From: Nitrosococcus watsonii C-113
Lineage (GTDB): Bacteria; Pseudomonadota; Gammaproteobacteria; Nitrosococcales; Nitrosococcaceae
Assembly (NCBI RefSeq): GCF_000143085.1
Contig: NC_014315.1
Span: forward strand, 574,307 to 638,306
DNA: 64,000 bases
Direction of reading: 5' to 3'
Shown here: positions 21,806-29,018 of the stretch, piece after piece
Layout of the letters: every line of letters starts with the position of its first letter
How positions within the stretch are numbered: the first letter of the stretch is position 1
Translations under genes and position numbers: made by a program
The notes under the pieces: generated by a model
Seen by the model: the letters and a program-made list of their open reading frames with translations, nothing else
Database searches by the model: none
Told to the model about the DNA's origin: nothing

Positions 21806-23263
21806 TTACTCGCTGGGACCCGGTTTCCAGGCTAAATCCAGTTCCTTGGCGGCCTTCACCTCATCCAGGCGGCGTACCGGCAGGGTATGGGGTGCCTGTT
21901 TGAGTAATTCTGGATTCTCCTGAGCTTCTTTGGCGATCTGTTCCATCGCGGCCACAAAAGCATCCAGGGTTTGCTTGCTTTCCGTTTCCGCCGGTTCGAT
22001 GAGCAAGCATTCGGGAACTAGGAGCGGAAAGTAAATTGTTGGCGCATGAAAACCCAAATCCAACAGGCGTTTAGCAAAATCCGTGGCGGTAACTCCTAAC
22101 TCCTTCGCCTGGCGCTTCAGGGTGACCACGAATTCATGGCCAGCGCGGCGCATGGGGTAGGCCAAATCGAAACCGGCTTCGGCCATGCGTTGGGCCAGAT
22201 AATTGGCGTTAAGGGCGGAGAAGTCCGCTACCCGTTTCATGCCTTCAAGACCGAGCAGCCGCACATAGATATAAGCCCGGAGCAGCACCCCGGCGTTCCC
22301 CATCCAGGCCGAGAGGGGACCAATGGTTTGGGGGCAGTCCTCCGCTGTCAACCAACGGTAGCTGCCATCTTCGGCGCGCCCCACCCGGGGAACCGGGAGA
22401 AAGGGCAGCAATTTCTCACCCACCCCCACCGGGCCAGACCCAGGGCCGCCACCGCCATGGGGCGTGGAAAAGGTTTTATGAAGGTTGAGATGGATGACAT
22501 CAAACCCCATGTCTCCAGGTTTTACCTTGCCGAGGATGGCGTTCAGATTAGCCCCATCGTAATAAAGTAGCCCCCCCGCCTTATGGACGCTTTGAGCAAT
22601 AGTTTGAATATTGCGATCAAATATTCCAAGGGTGGAGGGGTTAGTGAGCATAATACCTGCTGTTTGGGGACCCAGGGCTTGATGCAGCGCTTCTAGATCC
22701 ACATCCCCTTCCGGATTGGTGGGAATTTCCCGGACCCGGAAACCGCACATGGTGGCTGTGGCGGGATTAGTCCCGTGGGCCGCGTCCGGCACCAGCATCT
22801 CGCACCGTTCTTTATCTCCTCTGGCTTCGTGGTAAGCGCGAATCATGGCGACCCCGGTAAACTCTCCTTGGGCGCCGGCCATGGGGGCCAGGCTCATGGT
22901 CTGCATTCCCGTCATTTTGGCGAGGATGTCTTGCAGTTCATAAAGGCAAGCCAGAAACCCTTGACTCATCGCTTCTGGTGTCGCGGGATGGCGCTCCAGG
23001 AAACCTGGCAAGCTGGCCAGGGTGTGGCAAGCCCGCGGGTTATATTTCATGGTGCAGGAGCCCAGGGGATAGAAATGGGTGTCAATGGAGAAATTTTTCT
23101 GGGACAAGCGCGTATAGTGGCGCACCACATCCATTTCCGAGACTTCGGGCAAGGCCGGCGGCTGTTGCCGTAGAAAGCGTTCCGGTAAATCGGTAGCGGG
23201 TGCCAGCTTGGGCGCTTGAGCGCGGGCCTGGCGGCCGGGGCGTGAGGATTCAAAAATCAGCAT
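21806..23263 (-). CDS. gcvPB: Glycine dehydrogenase (decarboxylating) subunit 2
   Basis: C-terminal half of the two-subunit form of the glycine-cleavage P protein, a PLP enzyme that decarboxylates glycine and loads aminomethyl on GcvH. 485 residues. The PLP-lysine site is visible in [20 protein letters not shown], with the substrate/cofactor residues of [12 protein letters not shown]. The partner subunit GcvPA normally sits directly upstream. Here the upstream side is non-coding DNA and broken mobile genes, so gcvPA, gcvT and gcvH must lie elsewhere if the system works. Confidence 0.95.
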   Translation of the reverse strand: MLIFESSRPGRQARAQAPKLAPATDLPERFLRQQPPALPEVSEMDVVRHYTRLSQKNFSIDTHFYPLGSCTMKYNPRACHTLASLPGFLERHPATPEAMSQGFLACLYELQDILAKMTGMQTMSLAPMAGAQGEFTGVAMIRAYHEARGDKERCEMLVPDAAHGTNPATATMCGFRVREIPTNPEGDVDLEALHQALGPQTAGIMLTNPSTLGIFDRNIQTIAQSVHKAGGLLYYDGANLNAILGKVKPGDMGFDVIHLNLHKTFSTPHGGGGPGSGPVGVGEKLLPFLPVPRVGRAEDGSYRWLTAEDCPQTIGPLSAWMGNAGVLLRAYIYVRLLGLEGMKRVADFSALNANYLAQRMAEAGFDLAYPMRRAGHEFVVTLKRQAKELGVTATDFAKRLLDLGFHAPTIYFPLLVPECLLIEPAETESKQTLDAFVAAMEQIAKEAQENPELLKQAPHTLPVRRLDEVKAAKELDLAWKPGPSE

Positions 23264-23466
23264 AGCTAGTTATAATCCAATTAAATTTTAAGGGTTAAAG
23301 TTGAAAAATAAGACTTTCTTATTAGGAGTAAGGCTGATAAGACTAGGACAAATTATGCCAGTCTTGACGCGGATACTCTACCAGTGTGCTTTTCTCGCCG
23401 GGAAACATTGCCCGCTGTTATCATTCAAATACGTACCGCCAGACGAGCGCCAGGGAGATAAATGCC

Positions 23467-23694
23467 ATGGGTGTGGAAGCCAATCCCTGGATCAAGTTCT
23501 GTTATGAAGATTACAAAAGCCTGCCCGAGTTGGAAATACGGCATTATGAGCTTTTGAATAGGGAGCTAGCGATGGTACCCTCACCGAGCGAGTATCACCA
23601 GTGCTCTCCCACAATCTGGGGTTTTTGCTGTGGCAATATGTGCAAGAGCATGATCTAGGCCATTGGAGTTTGCGGCTAGGGCGAGTGGACAATT
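23467..23694 (+). pseudogene. Fragment of a Uma2-family (DUF820) putative endonuclease, frameshifted
   Basis: The frame from the ATG at 23467 reads MGVEANPWIKFCYEDYKSLP then RHYELLNRELAMVPSPSEYHQ, which is the N-terminal part of the Uma2/DUF820 family (restriction-endonuclease-like fold, abundant in cyanobacteria and Chromatiales). At about 23600 the reading jumps to the next frame, continuing as VLSHNLGFLLWQYVQEHDLGH. That is what a single-base deletion after CACCAG would cause. The second half of the family (the acidic catalytic core) is missing. The 200 bp before it hold no gene. Confidence 0.6.
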
Positions 23695-23742
23695 AGGAAT
23701 GATTTAATTTGTGTCTCATGCGGTTGAGGCATTTGGGTTTGA

Positions 23743-24391
23743 GTGACACAGCGATATGCGCTTAGGAACGATCAGTGGGCTTGGATCAAGGACTTTCTTC
23801 CCGGCAAAGCGAGCGATGCTGGCATCATGGCAGAGGATAACCGTCTGTTTGTGAAGGCGGTTTTATATTGGTATCGCGCCGGGATAGCATGGCGGGATTC
23901 ACCGGAACGGTTCGGAGACTGGAACAGCATCGCTCGCGGCCATAAACGCTGGTCTGACAAGGGGATATGGCGTAAGGTATTTGAGCATTTATCTGTAGAG
24001 GCAAGCAACGAATATGCCATGATCGACTCCACGATTGTCCGGGCGCATCAGCACAGCGCTGGGGCAAAGGGGGGATAAAGAGTGAGAACGCATAGGGCGA
24101 TCCAAAGGCGGCATGATTACCAAGTTTCACGCCACCTGCGGTGCCTTGGGCAATCTAGCCGGATTTCATCTCACGCCGGGACAGGCTCATGATTTGCAGG
24201 GAGCGGACGCCCTGCTGCCCACATTATTACACAAAATCATGGTGTTTCTGGTGAACAAAGCCTACGATGATGCTGCAGCAACGCGTGCTGGTATTGCTCC
24301 AGGAAGCGGGGATTGAGGCCGCCATAGCTCCTAAAGCCAATAGAATTGAACAGAGAGAATACGATGAAGAGTCGTATAAATGGCGCCATCT
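23743..24391 (+). pseudogene. IS5-family transposase, frameshifted and truncated
   Basis: The first segment from the GTG at 23743 (MTQRYALRNDQWAWIKDFLP ... MIDSTIVRAHQHSAGAKGG) is the N-terminal DUF4096-type region of IS5/IS1031-like transposases with the first catalytic Asp (MIDSTIVRAHQ). The frame breaks in a G-run at about 24065 and resumes as ERIGRSKGGMITKFHATC ... HLTPGQAHDLQGADALLP. It breaks again near 24270 and then reads QEAGIEAAIAPKANR ... YKWRHL. It stops abruptly at about 24391, where sequence of a TnpB gene on the other strand begins. The C-terminal Glu region is lost. Confidence 0.8.
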
Positions 24392-25075
24392 CACTTCCAG
24401 CCCTCCCGACCGTAGTTAACCTTAAAACATCTCTGGCCGCGTTGATGTCGCGGTCATGGACTGCCTTGCAGTCCGAGTAGGTCCACTCGCGGACCTTGAG
24501 CGGCATAGCTGCTTGCGCTGCGCCACACACCGAGCACGTTTTACTGGTCGGCTCCCAACGCTCCACTTGCCTAAACTCTCGGCCATCTAGGCGGCTTTGT
24601 ATTCCAGTTGCCGCTTGAGTTCGTGCATCCCGACATCAGCCATATACCAGTTGGCCATTATGCCCCTGACGTTCAAATCTTCCCCATGGCGATCAACCCA
24701 ACCTGGCGGATAAGTGACGTGGTGAGCTTGTGCAGAAAGTCTTGGCGGATACTACTCACCCTGGCGTGGGCCTTGGCTGCTCGGATACGCTGACGATACC
24801 AGCGAGCACTGCCTTTGCGCTTGCGCGAGAGTCGGCGTTGGGTTTTGGTGAGTAGACTGGGCCTAACCCTTTGAGAAACGTGAACTGGTGGCTAAAGTCA
24901 ACGCCGCTAACGGACTTGCCGTAAACTCGGTATTGACGGCCCCGCCAGGCTAAAGCGGTATTCCAGACCCAGGCAGGCATGGCTAAATTCAATGGCAAGC
25001 TGCTGGCGCTGGAAGCTAGTAGGGTAGAAGCGGAATTTATAGTAGAATCGTTGCCCGCTGCCAGCGTCACTTTAT
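24392..25075 (-). pseudogene. tnpB: Degraded TnpB (IS200/IS605-type RNA-guided nuclease) gene
   Basis: Reading the minus strand from about 25075: YKFRFYPTSFQRQQLAIEF (the TnpB N-terminus), a frameshift, VWNTALAWRGRQYRVYGKSV, then an Arg-rich piece RLSRKRKGSARWYRQRIRA and ARVSSIRQDFLHKL. It finishes with the zinc ribbon TSKTCSVCGAAQ ... SDCKAVHDRDINAARDVL ending near 24420. At least two frameshifts, stop codons and a loss of a few hundred bases relative to full-length TnpB make it non-functional. No tnpA is present. Its 3' end abuts, and probably cut off, the IS5 transposase. Confidence 0.75.
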
Positions 25076-25181
25076 GTGGCCATCTGCGCCACTTCGTTTC
25101 GCATCGTCGCTAGGGGGTCATCGTATGTCCTTGTACTCCTTCTGTAAAGCACACGATTTGATCTGACATTTTGCTGAAAAA

Positions 25182-25217
25182 AAGTCTATTCTGGGGGCAT
25201 ACCCTCAGAATAGACTT
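25182..25217. repeat. Inverted repeat, 16-bp arms, terminator-like on minus strand
   Basis: Arms AAGTCTATTCTGGGGG and CCCTCAGAATAGACTT pair with one mismatch around the loop CATA. On the minus strand the stem is followed by a run of seven T, so it has the form of a rho-independent terminator that would stop transcription entering the TnpB remnant. It lies 27 bp before the IS481-like reading frame and may mark an element end. Confidence 0.6.
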
Positions 25218-25243
25218 GAAACGAAAAAGAAGAGTGTCAGAAG

Positions 25244-26263
25244 ATGAGCACCTATCAAGAAAAGATCATCCAACCGAAATTGGGCGTGTTGGAGCTGGCC
25301 AAGCAACTGGGGAATGTCTCGCAGGCCTGCAAGGTGATGGGCTATTCTAGAGACAGCTTTTACCGATTTAAAGAACTGTATGAGATCGACGGGGAACAGG
25401 CGTTGGTGGAAACAGGGGCCAGAAGCCGATTATTAAGAACCGTGTGCCGGAGCCTGTGGAGCAAGCGGTGGTGGATTTGGCCATCGAAAACCCGGCGCTA
25501 GACCAGCGGCGTGTCTCGGCCTAGTTGCAGCAGCGGGGGATTATCGTCTCTTCCTCAAGGGTGCGCTCGATCGAATTGCGCCATGATCTGGAGACTCTGA
25601 AAAAACGTCTCAAGGTGCTGGAGGCCCGCTCGGCCCACGAAGGGCTGGTGCTGACCGAAACCCAGCTGGCTGCACTAGAGAAGACCAAAGAACAGCGCGA
25701 GGCCAAAGGGGAGATCGAATCGGAATATCCCGGTTATCTGGGCTCACAAGACACCTACTATGTGGGCACGATGAAAGGGGTGGGGTGCATTTATCAGCAG
25801 ACCTTCGTCGATACCTCTTCCCGCGTGGCGTGGCCCTGTGCAAACCCCATACGGAAAAAAGCGCCCTCGCCGTGGCGGATAGGCTCAACGACAAAGTGTT
25901 CTCTTGCTGCGCCTGCTCGCCGACCGAGGGATGGAATATTGTGGGAAGGTGGAAAGTCACGCCTACCAGCTCTATCTGGCCGTGGAAAACATCGACCACA
26001 GTAAAACCACAAGGCATCCGCAGACCAACAGTATTTGTGAGTGCCTCCACAAAACCGTCAGGCATGAAGTCTATGACATCGCCTTTCGCAAAAAACTGTA
26101 CCGCTCACTGGAGGAGCTGCAAACGGATCGGGAGCACTGGCTTATGAACTATCATGAACAAAGACTGCGCTCGGGCCGGTACTGCTAGGGTAAAACACCT
26201 ATGCAAACCTTCAGGGAAAACGTGCATGTGGCCAAAGAAAAGTGTCTCTCTGTATTATCATAG
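25244..26263 (+). pseudogene. IS481-family transposase, multiply disrupted
   Basis: The ATG at 25244 opens MSTYQEKIIQPKLGVLELAK and QACKVMGYSRDSFYRFKELY, the helix-turn-helix of IS481 transposases. The frame breaks near 25435 and resumes at about 25525 with RHDLETLKKRLKVLEAR and YPGYLGSQDTYYVGTMKGVG (rve/DDE core). It breaks again near 25830 and resumes with LLADRGMEYCGKVESHAYQL, PQTNSICECLHKTVRHEVYD and FRKKLYRSLEELQTDREHWL. A stop at 26186 precedes the usual tail GKTPMQTFRENV. All catalytic regions are recognisable but no intact frame exists. Confidence 0.8.
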
Positions 26264-26355
26264 GGGAGAAAAGGGAGAGGAAAATGCCTCCCTCGCACCA
26301 GAATTAGCGGACAGCGAAATCTTCGCCCTCTAATAGTGCGTCTATCAGATTAAGT

Positions 26356-26481
26356 CTAGAATTTTACAACTCGCCTGATTTTAACCCCATCGAACAATCC
26401 TTCGCCCTGCTCAAAAAACGAAGGCAGTACTCAGGAAAAACTCTCAGTCAGCTCATAACATCACAAAATTATTTGGAATGA
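26356..26481 (+). pseudogene. C-terminal fragment of an IS630-type transposase
   Basis: One open stretch reads LEFYNSPDFNPIEQSFALLK followed by KRRQYSGKTLSQLI and ends at a TGA at 26479. The motif SPDFNPIEQ with the catalytic Glu is diagnostic of the IS630/Tc1 DDE C-terminus. Nothing upstream continues the gene, so only the tail is left. The tRNA-Ser starts 21 bp further on. Confidence 0.65.
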
Positions 26482-26502
26482 CTATAGCGTATTCTTAAAC
26501 AA

Positions 26503-26594
26503 TGGCGGAGAGGGCGGGATTCGAACCCGCGTGGGCTGCAATAGCCCCGACCGATTTCGAGTCGGTGCCGTTATGGCCGCTTCGGTACCTCTCC
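26503..26594 (-). tRNA. tRNA-Ser (anticodon CGA)
   Basis: 92 nt with encoded CCA at 26503-26505. The acceptor stem GGAGAGG pairs with CCTCTCC. The long class II variable arm and T-loop GGTTCGAATCC are present. The anticodon loop reads CTCGAAA, giving CGA. It forms the right border of the mobile-gene graveyard. Confidence 0.95.
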
Positions 26595-26710
26595 TGTTAC
26601 CCCTATAGGATACCTGCTATGGCAAGAAATGGGTATAAAACAGCAGCAAGGTGCTTTTTCTACTCCCAGAATTTATGAGCAGCTAGACTAGCGCAAGCAA
26701 AAGCAGAGGA

Positions 26711-27373
26711 CTATTCAGTAGTTGTGGTTGTCTGGTTTGAAGACGTCTTCCCCTGGGCAGTGAGATAGTCGGCGACTTCCAGCATTTGCTCAAAGCCACC
26801 TGCCATATTAGCATCGGTGCGGTATTTACCGTTGATGACGATGGCTGGAACCCCGGTAATACCCGAGGCCCGGGTAGTAGCGATTGCTTGCTGAACTTTA
26901 CCCTGAACAGCAAAGGACTCAAAAGTCGGCAAGAAGTCCTTTTTAGGAACCCCTAGCGTAGCAAAGAAGTCTGCCAGTGCTTCCTTGGTCTTGAATTGGC
27001 GTCCTTCCAGATGCATGGCGTCGAATAAAGGGCGATGAACTTTATCGAGCACGCCCAAGGCTTCAGCAGTATAAAAAGCCTGGGCATGGAGCTGCCAGGA
27101 ATCCCGGAATACTGCCGGGACGCGGATAAAGTCCACGTCCTCTGGTTTATTTTCCGCCCACTGCTCCAGAATCGGTTCAAAGCGATAGCAGTGGGGGCAT
27201 CCATACCAGAATATCTCGAGCACTTCAGCTCTACCCGGTTCCATAGCATGCAAGGGGGGAGAGACTTTTTTATAGTGTACCCCCTCGGTGAAGGTTGGCT
27301 CCGCTGCCGCTCCTAATGGGGAGAGGAGCAGGAGGGAAAATGCCAGTAATAAGCCAGAGACGAATCGCAACAT
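26711..27373 (-). CDS. dsbA: Thiol:disulfide interchange protein DsbA
   Basis: Periplasmic oxidant that introduces disulfides into exported proteins. 220 residues with a cleavable signal peptide (hydrophobic residues 5-20, AAA-EP cleavage region around 24). Thioredoxin-fold active site EIFWYGCPHCYRFEP with Cys59-Pro-His-Cys62, and the cis-Pro loop ITGVPAIVING. The CPHC dipeptide is the DsbA form. It follows the cytochrome c4 gene by 38 bp on the same strand; the c4-dsbA pair is common near polA/engB in gammaproteobacteria. Confidence 0.94.
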   Translation of the reverse strand: MLRFVSGLLLAFSLLLLSPLGAAAEPTFTEGVHYKKVSPPLHAMEPGRAEVLEIFWYGCPHCYRFEPILEQWAENKPEDVDFIRVPAVFRDSWQLHAQAFYTAEALGVLDKVHRPLFDAMHLEGRQFKTKEALADFFATLGVPKKDFLPTFESFAVQGKVQQAIATTRASGITGVPAIVINGKYRTDANMAGGFEQMLEVADYLTAQGKTSSNQTTTTTE

Positions 27374-27411
27374 ATTTAAATAAGTCCCCTAACAGTGAAA
27401 AAATTCCAATA

Positions 27412-28047
27412 TTAATGGGCCGCCTGCAGGCCTGACACATAGTGGGACACTGCGGTGATCTCTTCATCGGTCATTTTTTTGGCAACCCCTTGCATCATTT
27501 GGTTGAGGCCATTGCTACGATCGCCGCTGTGGTAGCTTTTAAGTTGGCTTTCCACATAGGCTGCGTGCTGGCCTGAGAGACGAGGCCAGCTTGCCGCAGG
27601 ATTGCCTTGCCCTGCGGGCCCATGGCAGGCTATACAAGCGGGAACGCCATTTTCTTTATTGCCTTGTCGGTAGATTTTTTGCCCTAGCTCAAGATATTGC
27701 TCTGGCGTGCTTCCTTCGGTCATCGTCTGATGGGAGTAATAGGCCGCTAGATTGGCGATATCTTTATCGCTAAGATTGGCTGCCATTGATGACATAATCG
27801 CATTCATCCGGGCGCCGGACTTATAATCCTGCAATTGTTTTTTAAGATAATTGACGTTTTGGCCCGCTAACTTAGGCCATTCGGCACTGGGGCTGTTACC
27901 GTCAGAGCCATGGCAGCTTTGGCAAGGGGTGCCTGTGGCTGTATCCGCACCAGCTTCCGGGTCGCCCGTTACCGGGGCGGCGCTGGAGCTGGCGGAAGAT
28001 GCAAACAGGAGACAGGCAACGGCGACTGCGAAACGTTTTGATGTCAT
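27412..28047 (-). CDS. Cytochrome c4-type dihaem protein
   Basis: Periplasmic electron carrier, likely donor to terminal oxidases. 211 residues with signal peptide (ALLFASSASSSA-like region, cleavage near residue 24). Two haem motifs, CQSCH (Cys42-His46) and CIACH (Cys138-His142), lie in duplicated domains. Each domain contains a later axial Met candidate (AIMSSMAANL; GLNQMMQGVAKKM). The length and two-domain pattern match c4. Probably cotranscribed with dsbA. Confidence 0.93.
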   Translation of the reverse strand: MTSKRFAVAVACLLFASSASSSAAPVTGDPEAGADTATGTPCQSCHGSDGNSPSAEWPKLAGQNVNYLKKQLQDYKSGARMNAIMSSMAANLSDKDIANLAAYYSHQTMTEGSTPEQYLELGQKIYRQGNKENGVPACIACHGPAGQGNPAASWPRLSGQHAAYVESQLKSYHSGDRSNGLNQMMQGVAKKMTDEEITAVSHYVSGLQAAH

Positions 28048-28215
28048 TAACAGATCCTCAGTTCTTAGTAATATTGGTAATGATGGTCACGCCAAGGCAC
28101 CTTAAAAGTTGGATGTGCATGCTACACTGCTTAGAGAGATTTTTCTAGCCTGTTCCAGTGCTCTCAAGGCGATGGCCATGGCTTTTGCAGGCATTTTTTG
28201 AGGAATAAAAAGGCG

Positions 28216-28818
28216 ATGAATTCCCTCTATCGTAAGGCCCATTATCAGGGAAGCGCTTATACTTTATCCCAATTACCTCCCGATAAAGGGATGGAGGTGG
28301 CGTTTGCGGGGCGCTCCAATGTAGGAAAATCAAGCGCCATTAATACTATCACGGGTATTGGAGGATTGGCACGAACCAGCAAGACGCCGGGGCGCACCCA
28401 GATGATCAATTTTTTTCAGCTGGATGCTCGCCGCTATTTAGTAGACCTTCCCGGTTATGGATATGCCAAGGTGCCAGAAGCGGTAAAGCAGCAGTGGCAA
28501 CAGACTCTAAGCGCGTACTTGGAGCAACGCCGCGCCTTATGCGGAATCGTGCTGGTGGTGGATATTCGGCGTCTTTATCAGCCCTTTGATCTTCAGATGC
28601 TGGCATGGTGCCGCTCCAGGGAGTTGCCGGTCCGTATATTGTTGACTAAGAGCGATAAGTTAAAGAGGGGGGCTGCCAATCAAGCTCTCCAAAAGGCAAC
28701 CGCGCACTTGCAGGAAGTTCTTCCCACGGCACGGGTGCAACTGTTTTCAGCCGTCAATCGTATGGGGGTTGAGGCGATACAGGCCCAGCTTGGTGGATGG
28801 TTTGGGCTGGCGGGATAA
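28216..28818 (+). CDS. engB: Ribosome-biogenesis GTP-binding protein EngB (YsxC/YihA)
   Basis: TRAFAC-class small GTPase needed for large-subunit assembly. 200 residues from the ATG at 28216 (MNSLYRKAHYQGSAYTLSQLP); a TTG 18 bp upstream is the only longer option. G1 is GRSNVGKSS, G3 DLPGYGYA, G4 TKSDKL. Convergent with polA across a 200-bp structured spacer, as in E. coli yihA-spf-polA. Confidence 0.95.
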   Translation: MNSLYRKAHYQGSAYTLSQLPPDKGMEVAFAGRSNVGKSSAINTITGIGGLARTSKTPGRTQMINFFQLDARRYLVDLPGYGYAKVPEAVKQQWQQTLSAYLEQRRALCGIVLVVDIRRLYQPFDLQMLAWCRSRELPVRILLTKSDKLKRGAANQALQKATAHLQEVLPTARVQLFSAVNRMGVEAIQAQLGGWFGLAG

Positions 28819-28827
28819 ACTGTGGCC

Positions 28828-28862
28828 ATAAAAAAGCCCCGGCTCAAGGGGAAAACCGGGGC
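28828..28862 (-). terminator. Rho-independent terminator downstream of polA
   Basis: On the minus strand GCCCCGG, a 14-nt loop, CCGGGGC, then six T. This is a strong stem with T-tract, ending polA or the candidate small RNA. On the plus strand the stem lacks a T-tract. Confidence 0.8.
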
Positions 28863-28962
28863 AATCTCTGGTCCGGCTTAGGGGGCTTCGGACCAGAGGA
28901 CAATCCCGCCCAGGGAGGCGGGCGGGAGAGCGCAACAAATTAAAGATTACGCTCTTATAAAT
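28828..28962 (-). ncRNA. Candidate small RNA between polA and engB (Spot 42/ErsA position)
   Basis: Reading the minus strand downstream of polA, the spacer holds three successive GC-rich hairpins: CCCGCC/GGCGGG near 28905-28925, CTCTGGTCCG/CGGACCAGAG at 28866-28898, and a terminator at 28828-28862. Upstream is a promoter-like TTGAGT...TATAAG, with a rather short spacer of 15, about 28958-28985. In E. coli the sRNA Spot 42, and in Pseudomonas the sRNA ErsA, lie in this interval and orientation. No primary-sequence match to either is claimed. The 5' end given is inferred. An alternative is that the hairpins are only polA 3' structure. Confidence 0.4.
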
Positions 28963-29018
28963 TAAAGACCATTCACTCAATAGAAAGTTCGGCAAAGTTT
29001 CCAGTTCGCGATGTTCAT

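Noticed and set aside
23264..23466. Glycine riboswitch upstream of gcvPB
   Set aside because: The leader next to gcvPB is AT-rich and I see no tandem aptamer-like stems. GcvR is encoded elsewhere in the window instead.
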